Shown piece by piece: positions 1 to 7,769 of a stretch of DNA of 64,000 bases (the stretch's first letter is position 1; the number at the start of each line of letters is the position of its first letter). The notes beneath the pieces were generated by a model that was not told where the DNA came from, did not search any database, and was given only the letters and a program-made list of their open reading frames with translations. This DNA comes from an uncultured Oscillospiraceae bacterium (GTDB lineage Bacteria; Bacillota_A; Clostridia; Oscillospirales; Oscillospiraceae): contig CAAEDK010000071.1 of NCBI GenBank assembly GCA_900754605.1, positions 1-64,000 of the forward strand, written 5' to 3'. The position numbers and the translations under genes were made by a program.

Positions 1-44
1 ATGGCCGGGGCGCCTCTCCGTGTTGTCATGAAATCCGGGGGCTG

Positions 45-1779
45 TCAGGAGAACTGGGCATCGTATAGGACCCGATAGATGCCGCCGGCATCCAGCAGCT
101 GCTGGTGAGTGCCCTGCTCGGCGATCCGGCCGTCCTGCAGTACCAGGATGCGGTCCGCCGTGCGCACTGTGGCCAGACGGTGGGCGATGAGGAAACAGGT
201 GCGCCCCCTCCGCAGCCGCTCCAGGGCGGCGCTGATCTGCTCCTCGGTCTCCGGGTCCACGTCCGAGGTGGCCTCGTCCAAGATCACGATGTCCGCATTG
301 GAGAGGAAGCAGCGGGCAAGGGCCAGCAGCTGCCGCTGGCCCTTGGAGAGGCCGGCGCCGCTGTCAGTGAGTGCGGTATCATATCCATCCGGCAGGGAGG
401 AGAGAAAGGAATGGATACAGGCTGCCTTGGCGGCGGCCTCGATCTGGGCGCGGGTGGCGCCCGGCACGCCGTAGGCGATGTTTTCCGCGATGGTGCCGCC
501 GCACAGCCAGCCGTCCTGCAAGACGATGGCCAAGCGGCGCCGGAGGCCGTCCCGGGTGTACTGCTGGATGGGCAGCCCGTCAATGGTGATGGAGCCCTTC
601 TGGGGCGTATAGAACCGCAGCAGGAGGGAGACCAGGGTGGTCTTGCCGGCCCCGGTGGGCCCCACCACAGCCACCATGCTGCCGGCGGGGATGTCCGCGC
701 TGAAGTCCCGCAGCACCGGGTGGGCGGGGTCATAGCCGAAGTCCACATGGCGGAAGGAGATGGCGCCGGAGAGCTTGCATGGCTCCCGGGCGCCCGGCAA
801 GTCGCCATCCTCTGCCGGCTGGTCCAGCAGATCCAGAACCCGCTCCGCCGCGGCCACGGAGGCCTGCAGGTCGCTGAGGAGTTCCGCCGTCTCCCGGATA
901 GGACCGGAGAATTTGCGGGAGTACAGCACAAAGGAGGACAGCGCCCCCAGGGACAGTCCGCCGCCTAAGTACAGCAGGGCACCAAAGACACTGACCGCCG
1001 CCAGGGAGAGGTTGTTGATGAAGTTGACGGAGGGCCCCAGGGCCGTGCTGGCGCAGTCGGCCTTGTAGTACGTCTCGGAGGCGGCGTCGTTTTTCTCGGC
1101 GAACTGCCGAAGATCTGCCGCCTCGACGCCGTAGACCCGAATGGCCCGCTGGCAGCTGACCCGCTCCTCCGCAAAGCTATTCAAGGCCCCCAGCTCCTGG
1201 GAGCGGCGGCGGAACAGGGGGTGGATATGCTTCATCTGGAGCCGCGTCAGCAGGACGGAGAGCGGCACGGTCAGGAAAAACACGCCGGAGAGCAGGGGGG
1301 GAGAGCATCAGCAGCATCACAAAGGAGCCAATGACCGTCAGCAGGCTGGTGCCGATCTGGAGCAGATCAGTGGACAGGGCGGCGTTGACCGTGTCCACAT
1401 CATAGCAGACCCGGCTGATCAGATCCCCCGCCGGGTGGGTGTCAAAATACCGGACCGGTAGCTGAGTGATTTGCTGAAAAGCTGCCTTCCGCAATGTGTA
1501 GGATACGGTCTGCCCCACCCGCACCAGGGCGGCGGAGGCGCCGTAGCTGCAAACAGCGGACAGGACAGCGGCTCCGAGACCTGCGGCACAGTACCGCAGC
1601 ACCGCGGTCAGGTCCGCAGCCCCCGGCCCAGTCCCGATGGCCTCCACCGCCCAGCCCGCCACGAGAGGCACCAGCAGCGCCAGCAGACCGGACAGAGCGG
1701 CCAGCGCCGCAGCCCCTGCCAGGGACGGCGCCTGGGGCCGCAGGAACCGGCCTATCCGGCGAAACAGATGTCGTTTCAT
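45..1779 (-). pseudogene. ABC exporter subunit (membrane domain plus ATPase), frameshifted
   Basis: Second half of a heterodimeric ABC exporter. The N-terminal part (1779 down to about 1300) encodes the first membrane segments. The C-terminal part (from about 1300 down to 45) encodes the remaining membrane domain and a nucleotide-binding domain with Walker A (GPTGAGKTT), signature (LSKGQRQ) and Walker B (VILDEATSD). The two parts are in different frames. The break falls in a run of seven G at 1295-1301; one G fewer would restore a continuous reading through SPLLSGVFFLTVP. It is either a real mutation or a homopolymer sequencing error. The start at 1779 overlaps the stop of the upstream exporter gene (ATGA), so the pair is translationally coupled. 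The substrate cannot be told; drug or lipid export is usual for this class. Confidence 0.85.
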
Positions 1780-3485
1780 CCGACATCACCTCCCATCTGG
1801 AGCTTGGCCATGCGCTGATAGCGCCGGCAGGAGGCCATCAGCGCGTCGTGGCAGCCCTGGGCGTCGATGCGGCCGTTTTCCAGGACCAGAATGCAGTCCG
1901 CTTCACGCACGGCGGACACCCGCTCGGAGATTATCACCAGGGTAGTGCCGGGGAAATCCCGCCGCAGCGCCTGCCGCAGCGCGGCGGCTGTGGAGTAGTC
2001 CAGGGCGCTGTCGGCATTGTCCAGTATCAGGATCTCCGGCCGGTCCGCCAGGGCCCGGGCGATCAGCAGCCGCTGGCGCTGGCCGCCGGAGAGATTGGCG
2101 CCGCCCAGGTCCAGCGGGGTGTCCAGACCCTGAGGCAGCTGGGAGATAAAGGGCCACGCCTGGGCCGTCCGGGCGGCGGCTTCCACCGCTGGCCGTGGGA
2201 GATTTCGCAGGAAGGAGATGTTTTCATAGACGGTGCCGCGGATTAGGTCGTCGCTTTGAAAGACCACGCCGAAGCGGCTCTGGAGTGCCCGGCGATCCTG
2301 GGCCTTTACATCCATGCCGCCCACCCAGACCACGCCCCGGTCTGCGTCATACAGCCGCAGCAGCAGGGCGGTCAGTGTGCTCTTGCCGCTGCCGGTGGGC
2401 CCCAGGATTCCCAGCATCCCGCCTTGGCGCAGGAGGAAGGACGCCTCCTCCACATCCGGCTTGGCACCCTGATAGGAGAATGTGACGCGGTCCATGCCCA
2501 GAAAACCGCCGCCAGCAGGCAGGGGCGCTGTTTGCCGCTGCTGCTCCGGGGCCAGCAGGACCTCCTGGATCCGGCGGGCGGATGCGGCGCCCTTGCTGAC
2601 CTTCACGAACACCTTGGCAAGCCCCAGTGTGGCGCTTTGGATCAGAGTGAAGTAGGTCATAAAGGCGACGATCTGCCCGGGGGGCATCAGTCCCGCGTTG
2701 ACCCGCAGGGCCCCCACCAGGACTACCAGGATGAGCCCGGCGTTCAGCAGCAGATCGGTTATGGGGTTTGCCAGCGCCATGACCTGCCCGGCCTGCGCCT
2801 CTGCCTGCCGCTGGGCCTGGTTGGCTGTGTCAAAGCGATCCCGCTCCCTGACCTGACAGGCGAGGGCCTTTACCACCCGCACCCCGGCGGCGTTCTCCCG
2901 GAGGATGCGTACCACCGTGTCCACAGCCGCCTGAGCTCTGGTGTAGTGGGGGATCCCCCGCCGGGTCACCAGCGTAATGGTGAGAAAGGTGAGAAGGCTC
3001 ACCGCCAGCTGCACCAGCGCCAGAGAGGGCTCCAGCAGAAAGGTCAGTATCAATCCGCCCAACACCAGCATGGGGGCCCGGATGCCGCCCCGCTGGACCT
3101 TGTCAAACATCTGGTGGACATTGTAGGTGTCATTGGTGAGGCGGGACACCAGGGAGGAGGGTGAGAATCGGTCTGCCTGGGTGCAGGAGAGTCCCTGGAT
3201 CCGGCGGTAGAGATCCTGGCGCAGTACCCGGGTCATCTCCATGGAGACCCAGGCGGCCATCCGGTTGGCGGTAATGTTGCAGCCCACCGCCCCAAGAGCC
3301 AGCAGCGACATCCAGCCGCCGGTCCGCCAGATGGCGGCAGTGTCGCCGGCGGGCACCAGCTCGTCGATGATTTCTGCCAGCAGGAGGGGGAGGATCAGCT
3401 CCAGGACCGCTGCGGTGAATTTGATGGCGGCACCGGCGGCGACCCGCCCGGCATGGGGGCGCAGATAGCCCAACACGGTTTTCAT
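1776..3485 (-). CDS. ABC transporter, fused permease and ATP-binding protein
   Basis: A 569-residue half-transporter: about 300 residues of membrane domain with around six hydrophobic segments, then an ATPase domain with Walker A (GPTGSGKST), signature (LSGGQRQR) and an aspartate-containing Walker B (LILDNADSA). Walker B ends in Asn-Ala rather than the usual Glu, so the site it completes may be degenerate, as is common in one partner of heterodimeric exporters. The ATG at 3485 is preferred because AGAGGTG lies just upstream, which gives a protein starting MKTVLGYLRPHAG. An upstream in-frame start at 3578 has no such support. It is first of a two-gene operon with the frameshifted partner downstream. 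Confidence 0.93.
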   Translation of the reverse strand: MKTVLGYLRPHAGRVAAGAAIKFTAAVLELILPLLLAEIIDELVPAGDTAAIWRTGGWMSLLALGAVGCNITANRMAAWVSMEMTRVLRQDLYRRIQGLSCTQADRFSPSSLVSRLTNDTYNVHQMFDKVQRGGIRAPMLVLGGLILTFLLEPSLALVQLAVSLLTFLTITLVTRRGIPHYTRAQAAVDTVVRILRENAAGVRVVKALACQVRERDRFDTANQAQRQAEAQAGQVMALANPITDLLLNAGLILVVLVGALRVNAGLMPPGQIVAFMTYFTLIQSATLGLAKVFVKVSKGAASARRIQEVLLAPEQQRQTAPLPAGGGFLGMDRVTFSYQGAKPDVEEASFLLRQGGMLGILGPTGSGKSTLTALLLRLYDADRGVVWVGGMDVKAQDRRALQSRFGVVFQSDDLIRGTVYENISFLRNLPRPAVEAAARTAQAWPFISQLPQGLDTPLDLGGANLSGGQRQRLLIARALADRPEILILDNADSALDYSTAAALRQALRRDFPGTTLVIISERVSAVREADCILVLENGRIDAQGCHDALMASCRRYQRMAKLQMGGDVG

Positions 3486-3553
3486 AGCGCACCTCTTTTC
3501 CAATGTGCAGACAATCTCGCAGCACGCCCTTGGCGGCTGTATCACAAATACAG

Positions 3554-3590
3554 GGCCCGCGCCGGATGAGGAGCGCATCCCGCGCGGGCC
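3554..3590 (-). terminator. Hairpin after the mutase-like gene
   Basis: A GC-rich inverted repeat (GGCCCGCGC paired with GCGCGGGCC) lies immediately downstream of the stop of the leftward gene at 3603. The T tract after it is poor, so termination is plausible but not certain. Confidence 0.45.
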
Positions 3591-3602
3591 GAGCGTCGGC
3601 GC

Positions 3603-5171
3603 TCATGAATACCAGGCGCCCAGGCCGTCTGTCAGGGCATCGTATGCCCGCTTTACCTTGTCGTAATTCTTGTCCCGGTCCAGGACCACGCCCCGGCCAA
3701 CGCCGTCCACGATCCGCCCCAGCCCGATCTGGTCCAGGCGGCTGTCCAGCTCCGCCAGCAGCGCGGGGGCGGAGCCGGGTTCGGTGGAGCGGCCGTCGAA
3801 GATGATGTGGAAGTAGACCTCCTCCAGGCCCTGCTTCTTGGCCATCTCACAGATGGCCAGGGGATAGTCGATGCACCCGTGGGAGGACTTATGGGTGAGG
3901 TAGGCCAGCAGATGCAGGGAGGCATGGTTCCGTCTGGCATGCTCGATGGCCTCCAGAAAGACCGGATTGCGGGCGAAGGAGCCGTCCTGCACCGCCGCGT
4001 CCAGCCGCACGTCGTCCTGCATGACGCACCGGCCAGCCCCCAGATTGGAGTGTCCGGCCTCGGAGTTGCCGGCCTTGCCGGCCCCCAGGCCCACAAATTC
4101 ACGGGAGGCCTGCAGGCGGCACCAGGAGCGATTTTCCAAAAGGGCGTCCCAGTAGGGGGTGTGGGCCAGGTGGATGGCGTCGCCCTCATCGCCGGCGCCC
4201 AGGCCCCAGCCGTCGCAGATGATGAGGAGCATCCTCCGCCCCCGGCTCCAGGCGTGTCCCTCCGCCAGGGAGCGGCCGGTCATCTCCAGGGGCTGAGGAA
4301 GCCCCATGACGTCTAATATTGTGGGAGCCACGTCGCAGAGGGCACCGTCCCGCAGGGAGATGGGGTCCTCCTGACGGGAGTCTATCAGAATAAAGGGCAC
4401 CAGATTGGTGGTGTGGGAGCCGTCCGGCTTCCCGGCAACGGTGTACAGCTTTTCGATATTGCCGTGGTCCGCAGTGATGGCCACCACGTAGTCCTGGGCC
4501 AGGGCAGCATCCACCACCTGCTCCAGGGCCCGGCTGACGTAACCGCAGGCATCCAGCTTGGCGGCGGTGTTCTGGGTGTGGCCGATGACATCACCGTTGG
4601 CGAAGTTGGTGACGATGAAGTCGTATTTCCCCAGGGCGCCCGCCACAGTCCGGGCCACCTCCGGCAGGGAGAGCTCCGGCTTCTGGTCAAAGTCGATGCC
4701 TTTGGGAGAGGGGACGCACACATCCTCTTCACCGGGGAAGGAGGTGTTTTCCCCGCCGTTGAAGAAAAAGGTCACATGGGCGAACTTCTCGGACTCCGCG
4801 CAGTGGAACTGGGTTTTTCCGGCCTCGGAGAGGACCTGGGCCAAAGGTTTTACCACGTGTTCCGGCGCAAAGGCGACGGGCAGATGCTTGAACTTGTCGT
4901 GATACAGTGTCAGGATAGCGAAGTACAGATCCTTCAGCTTCCGGCGCTCCACGGCCCGGAAGTCGTCCGCCGTGAACAGTTCCGTCAGCTCGATCTCCCG
5001 CTCACCCCGGCGGCAGCAGAACACCACCGCGTCGTGATCCCGGATGCGGCCGACGGGAACGCCGCGCTCAGTCAGCACCATGGGCTCCAGATGATAGTCG
5101 TCCTGCCCTGCGGCATAGGCATGCCGGACGGCCTCTGCCAGCTGGGCACCGCCGTGATTGGATACAGACAT
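3603..5171 (-). CDS. Circularly permuted phosphoglycerate-mutase-like metalloenzyme
   Basis: A 522-residue protein of the alkaline phosphatase superfamily, most like cofactor-independent phosphoglycerate mutase (iPGM, usually about 510 residues), but in permuted order. Residues 1-300 match the middle to the C-terminus of iPGM (AESEKFAHVTFFFNGG, NGDVIGHT, TADHGN, SHTTN). Residues 312-522 match the iPGM N-terminus (LIICDGWG, GNSEAGHSNLGAGR, FDGRST, LDRD). All seven metal ligands have counterparts: D194, H198 and H253 for one metal; D320, S370, D235 and H236 for the other. The iPGM DGRD motif reads DGRS, so one active-site Asp is replaced. The start at 5171 has GGGAGG upstream; a longer reading from 5297 has no such site and overlaps the promoter. 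It is divergent from a LacI regulator with an operator in its leader. The true substrate is unknown. Confidence 0.88.
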   Translation of the reverse strand: MSVSNHGGAQLAEAVRHAYAAGQDDYHLEPMVLTERGVPVGRIRDHDAVVFCCRRGEREIELTELFTADDFRAVERRKLKDLYFAILTLYHDKFKHLPVAFAPEHVVKPLAQVLSEAGKTQFHCAESEKFAHVTFFFNGGENTSFPGEEDVCVPSPKGIDFDQKPELSLPEVARTVAGALGKYDFIVTNFANGDVIGHTQNTAAKLDACGYVSRALEQVVDAALAQDYVVAITADHGNIEKLYTVAGKPDGSHTTNLVPFILIDSRQEDPISLRDGALCDVAPTILDVMGLPQPLEMTGRSLAEGHAWSRGRRMLLIICDGWGLGAGDEGDAIHLAHTPYWDALLENRSWCRLQASREFVGLGAGKAGNSEAGHSNLGAGRCVMQDDVRLDAAVQDGSFARNPVFLEAIEHARRNHASLHLLAYLTHKSSHGCIDYPLAICEMAKKQGLEEVYFHIIFDGRSTEPGSAPALLAELDSRLDQIGLGRIVDGVGRGVVLDRDKNYDKVKRAYDALTDGLGAWYS

Positions 5172-5247
5172 CAAAAGACCTCCCCTATGTTTCAGGCCGC
5201 CATTCACAGTGGGCAGGAGAGCTTCTGTAAACGGACAGCTGAAGAAT

Positions 5248-5261
5248 GTAAACGTTTGCGG
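5248..5261. promoter_or_regulatory. LacI-type operator in the mutase-like gene leader
   Basis: TGTAAACGTTTGCG is a near-palindrome centred on CG, the usual form of LacI/CcpA-family operators. It sits just downstream of the predicted -10 of the leftward promoter, where repressor binding would block transcription. A second copy lies at 5456-5469. Confidence 0.65.
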
Positions 5262-5274
5262 TTTTCTTGATTTT

Positions 5275-5304
5275 ATTTTAGGATATCCGTCTGTCATTTG
5301 TCAA
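5275..5304 (-). promoter_or_regulatory. Promoter of the mutase-like gene
   Basis: On the minus strand, TTGACA (5304-5299) and TAAAAT (5280-5275) are separated by 18 bases. This is a good vegetative sigma factor promoter about 100 bases upstream of the start codon. Confidence 0.65.
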
Positions 5305-5373
5305 GTCGGCGCCCGCCAAAGAATCTTCGGCAGATTTGGAGAAATCACTATAATGATAATTTTTTCGGAGATA

Positions 5374-5402
5374 TTGACAAGTTTGATATAATTCTATATG
5401 CT
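5374..5402 (+). promoter_or_regulatory. Promoter of the LacI-family regulator
   Basis: TTGACA (5374-5379) and TATGCT (5397-5402) with a 17-base spacer, pointing toward the regulator gene. The leader that follows contains an operator at 5456-5469. Confidence 0.65.
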
Positions 5403-5455
5403 GTTCAATAAGAAAAGTGAAATTGACGATTTGTTTGATTTTAACGGCGTCAAAA

Positions 5456-5469
5456 TGAAAACGTTTACG
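5456..5469. promoter_or_regulatory. LacI-type operator in the regulator leader
   Basis: TGAAAACGTTTACG shares the AAACGTTT core with the site at 5248-5261. It lies between the predicted promoter and the start codon of the regulator, which fits autoregulation. Confidence 0.6.
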
Positions 5470-5514
5470 CAATGGAACCGGCTCAGGCATGGACCGATGG
5501 AAAGGACAGAGATC

Positions 5515-6519
5515 ATGAAGAACGTGACACTGAAGGATGTGGCCAAGGCCGCCGGTGTCTCTTATGCAACGGTATCCCGGGCTCTGTCGGGGAGTAACCA
5601 GATCGGAAAGAGCACGCGGGAGCGGATTGTCCGCCTGTGCGACGAGATGGGGTACACGGGGAACTACGTGGCCCGCTCCATGGTGATGAAAAAGACGTAT
5701 CTGCTGGGACTGGTGGTGCCGGCCATTGAAAATGAGTTCATGTCCCAGCTGGCCTATTATGTGGAGATGAGCGCCCGGGCCAGGGGCTACAACATTATGC
5801 TGTGCAACTCGGAGCCGGATTTGAAACAGGAGGAGATGGTGGTCAAACTGCTGCTGGGCCGCCGGGTGGACGGGATTTTGATCGTCCCCCAGTCCCCGGC
5901 CACCTATGAGAAGATCGCCCCGCTGCTGGAGCAGATCCCTGCGGTGTTTCTCAGCGAGAATCTGCGGGATCAGCCCCAGAGCTACGTATCTGTGGACAAC
6001 AGCCGAGGCGCCTATCTGGGGGTGGAGTATCTCTACGGACTGGGACACCGGGAGATCCTGTACTTCGGCTGCCGGAACTCCACTACCCATCAGCTCCGGG
6101 CGGAGGGCTATCTGCGGGCCTGCCGGCAATTCGGGCTGGAACCCAGGCTCCATCACAGCGACTTTGCCCGGTCCTCCATCGAGAATGGATATCAGCTGGT
6201 CAGGGAGCTGTTTGCAAAGCCCATCGACTATACAGCGATCTTTGCCTCTACGGACTCCAACGCACTGGGCATCCTGAAGGCGGCTGACGAGCTCCATATC
6301 CGCATCCCGGGGGATCTCTCCCTCATCGGATTTGACAACATCCCCTCCACTGCGCTGCCGCGCATCGACCTTACCACCATTGAGCAGCCGAAAAAGGAAA
6401 TGGCCGTCCAGGCGGTGGATATGCTGCTGGACAAGATCGAAAAGGGGACCCAGGGTTATGTGCACCAGATTTTGATGCCCAGCCTGGTCCAGCGAGGGAC
6501 CTGCCGTTCTCTGACATGA
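5515..6519 (+). CDS. LacI-family transcriptional regulator
   Basis: A 334-residue regulator with an N-terminal helix-turn-helix (VTLKDVAKAAGVSYATVSRALSG) followed by a periplasmic-binding-protein-like effector domain (FIFASTDSNALGIL-type and LIGFDN motifs near the C-terminus). The start at 5515 places the helix-turn-helix at residue 4, the usual position, and has AAAGGACA upstream. Operators of the expected type flank it on both sides of the divergent promoter region. It probably controls the mutase-like gene and itself; the effector, probably a sugar or sugar phosphate, is unknown. Confidence 0.93.
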   Translation: MKNVTLKDVAKAAGVSYATVSRALSGSNQIGKSTRERIVRLCDEMGYTGNYVARSMVMKKTYLLGLVVPAIENEFMSQLAYYVEMSARARGYNIMLCNSEPDLKQEEMVVKLLLGRRVDGILIVPQSPATYEKIAPLLEQIPAVFLSENLRDQPQSYVSVDNSRGAYLGVEYLYGLGHREILYFGCRNSTTHQLRAEGYLRACRQFGLEPRLHHSDFARSSIENGYQLVRELFAKPIDYTAIFASTDSNALGILKAADELHIRIPGDLSLIGFDNIPSTALPRIDLTTIEQPKKEMAVQAVDMLLDKIEKGTQGYVHQILMPSLVQRGTCRSLT

Positions 6520-6556
6520 TGGCACAGCGTTTTTTCAATTTGAAGAGTGACAGAAA

Positions 6557-6579
6557 AAACACCGTTCCTGGCGGTGTTT
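6557..6579 (+). terminator. Terminator of the LacI-family gene
   Basis: AAACACCG and CGGTGTTT pair around a short loop, followed by TTCTCTT, 37 bases after the stop codon. Confidence 0.8.
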
Positions 6580-6599
6580 TCTCTTGCGGCCGAGGTGCG

Positions 6600-7210
6600 G
6601 GTGAAAAGAAAATGGACTGCAGCAACTCCAGAGCTTCACAATAATATCTAGCAGGATATCCGCGCTGGTGGCATCCCTCTTGTCCAAAGCGTGATTCATA
6701 TGGCTGTAGCTCTCCCGGTATTTCAGAATTTTCCAGACCAGCCCAGAAGAAGCGATCTGCAATGGACTGGCGGAACTGGATATTCAGCGTGTTTTTCAGC
6801 TTCTTGACCCAGGTGGCCTCTTTGTAGACGCTGGCCTTGCTTCACCATACTTTCCATGCAGATCAGCAGGCTATCGGCCATCTCCGGAAGGAGGCATCCA
6901 TCGAGGGCGCCAGTATGGCTCTTTCTCATAGGTTTGAAGTTCCCCGAGGAAAGGGCTTTCCATTGTTTTATGCGCCTTGGTTTTTGAGGGGCGGCTTTTT
7001 CCATGTCTGTGCGCTACGGTCATCCTTGGCGCTGGAAATTTCAGAGATTTGGTCTGGTTAGTGCAAAATTTTTGTTGGCAAAAGAAAAAGGGAAACGGCG
7101 AAAACACAGTTTCCCTTGGGACTCCAAAATCAGTAGAATTGTGAAGCAACAAAACACACCTGCTGCAAAGGTGCCTCAAGGCAGCTGTCTGTCTGCTGGA
7201 TAATGGAGAC
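6600..7210. other. Stretch without a recognisable intact gene
   Basis: Leftward reading frames of about 75-110 codons overlap one another in different frames across this stretch and share no continuous domain. It looks like a decayed leftward gene (a reading with SVYKEATWVKKLKNTL in one frame continuing in another) rather than a functional one. I cannot name a family. Confidence 0.4.
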
Positions 7211-7243
7211 ATTAAAAAAATGTCTCAAAAATTAAAAAAAGGA

Positions 7244-7272
7244 TTGACAAAAGCTGCGGCGTAAAGTATAAT
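7244..7272 (+). promoter_or_regulatory. Consensus promoter of the stable RNA and tRNA cluster
   Basis: A perfect TTGACA (7244-7249) and a perfect TATAAT (7267-7272) at 17-base spacing. This is the best promoter in the window and is typical of stable RNA genes. No protein gene lies downstream before the tRNAs. Confidence 0.85.
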
Positions 7273-7279
7273 CCTTATT

Positions 7280-7475
7280 GTTCTGTGCGGCGGATGCGTT
7301 GTCCCAAAGGATGACAGCATCAAGAAAACGTCAGAATTGTGAAGAGCGAACTGCTATGGATTGGTAAGTGTTTGGGGCAGTAGAGGAACGTTGCTCTTTG
7401 TAGCCATCCCAAAACCGCATGCCGAGGGTTCGAATTCTTCTGTTCCTGCCATTGGAATCTTTAGAAGGCAGGATG
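7280..7475 (+). ncRNA. Candidate structured RNA upstream of tRNA-Asp
   Basis: The transcript from the strong promoter would fold into a rod. GGATGCG (7292-7298) pairs with CGCATGCC (7416-7423), GTTTGGG (7370-7376) pairs with CCCAAAAC (7408-7415), and an inner AGAG/CTCT hairpin closes the tip. CCTGCC and GGCAGG near 7445-7475 form a closing hairpin. No coding frame is evident. A rod of about 190 nucleotides resembles 6S RNA in size and shape, but I cannot match a conserved sequence. It may instead be a tRNA leader or a relic of a stable RNA gene. Confidence 0.4.
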
Positions 7476-7507
7476 TATTTGCTTATAATAGGACGAGCCT
7501 ACAAAAT

Positions 7508-7584
7508 GGCCCGGTAGTTCAGTTGGTTAGAACGCTAGCCTGTCACGCTAGAGGTCGACGGTTCGAGCCCGTTCCGGGTCGCCA
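7508..7584 (+). tRNA. tRNA-Asp (GTC)
   Basis: A 77-base cloverleaf with acceptor GGCCCGG/CCGGGTC, a D-arm with GGTTAGA, anticodon loop CTGTCAC giving anticodon GTC, T-arm GGTTCGAGCC and an encoded CCA end. It is followed six bases later by tRNA-Thr in one transcription unit. Confidence 0.97.
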
Positions 7585-7590
7585 TTTTAT

Positions 7591-7666
<76 letters not shown>

Positions 7667-7668
7667 TT

Positions 7669-7703
7669 GAAACCCTTGAATCCGTTGGGATTCAAGGGTT
7701 TTC
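7669..7703 (+). terminator. Terminator of the tRNA cluster
   Basis: A 15-base stem (AAACCCTTGAATCC paired with GGATTCAAGGGTTT) with a GTTG loop, ending in a T-rich tail, directly after tRNA-Thr. Confidence 0.9.
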
Positions 7704-7769
7704 AATTTTCTTCCAGTTTGTTGAAAAACAGCATATTCCAACACTTCTTCCAACAAACATCTGTTCTGG

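Noticed and set aside
7381..7455. A possible extra tRNA with T-arm GAGGG-TTCGAAT-TCTTC and CCA
   Set aside because: The acceptor and T-arm can be drawn, but only 33 bases remain for the D-arm, anticodon arm and variable loop, about eight too few, and no anticodon stem forms.
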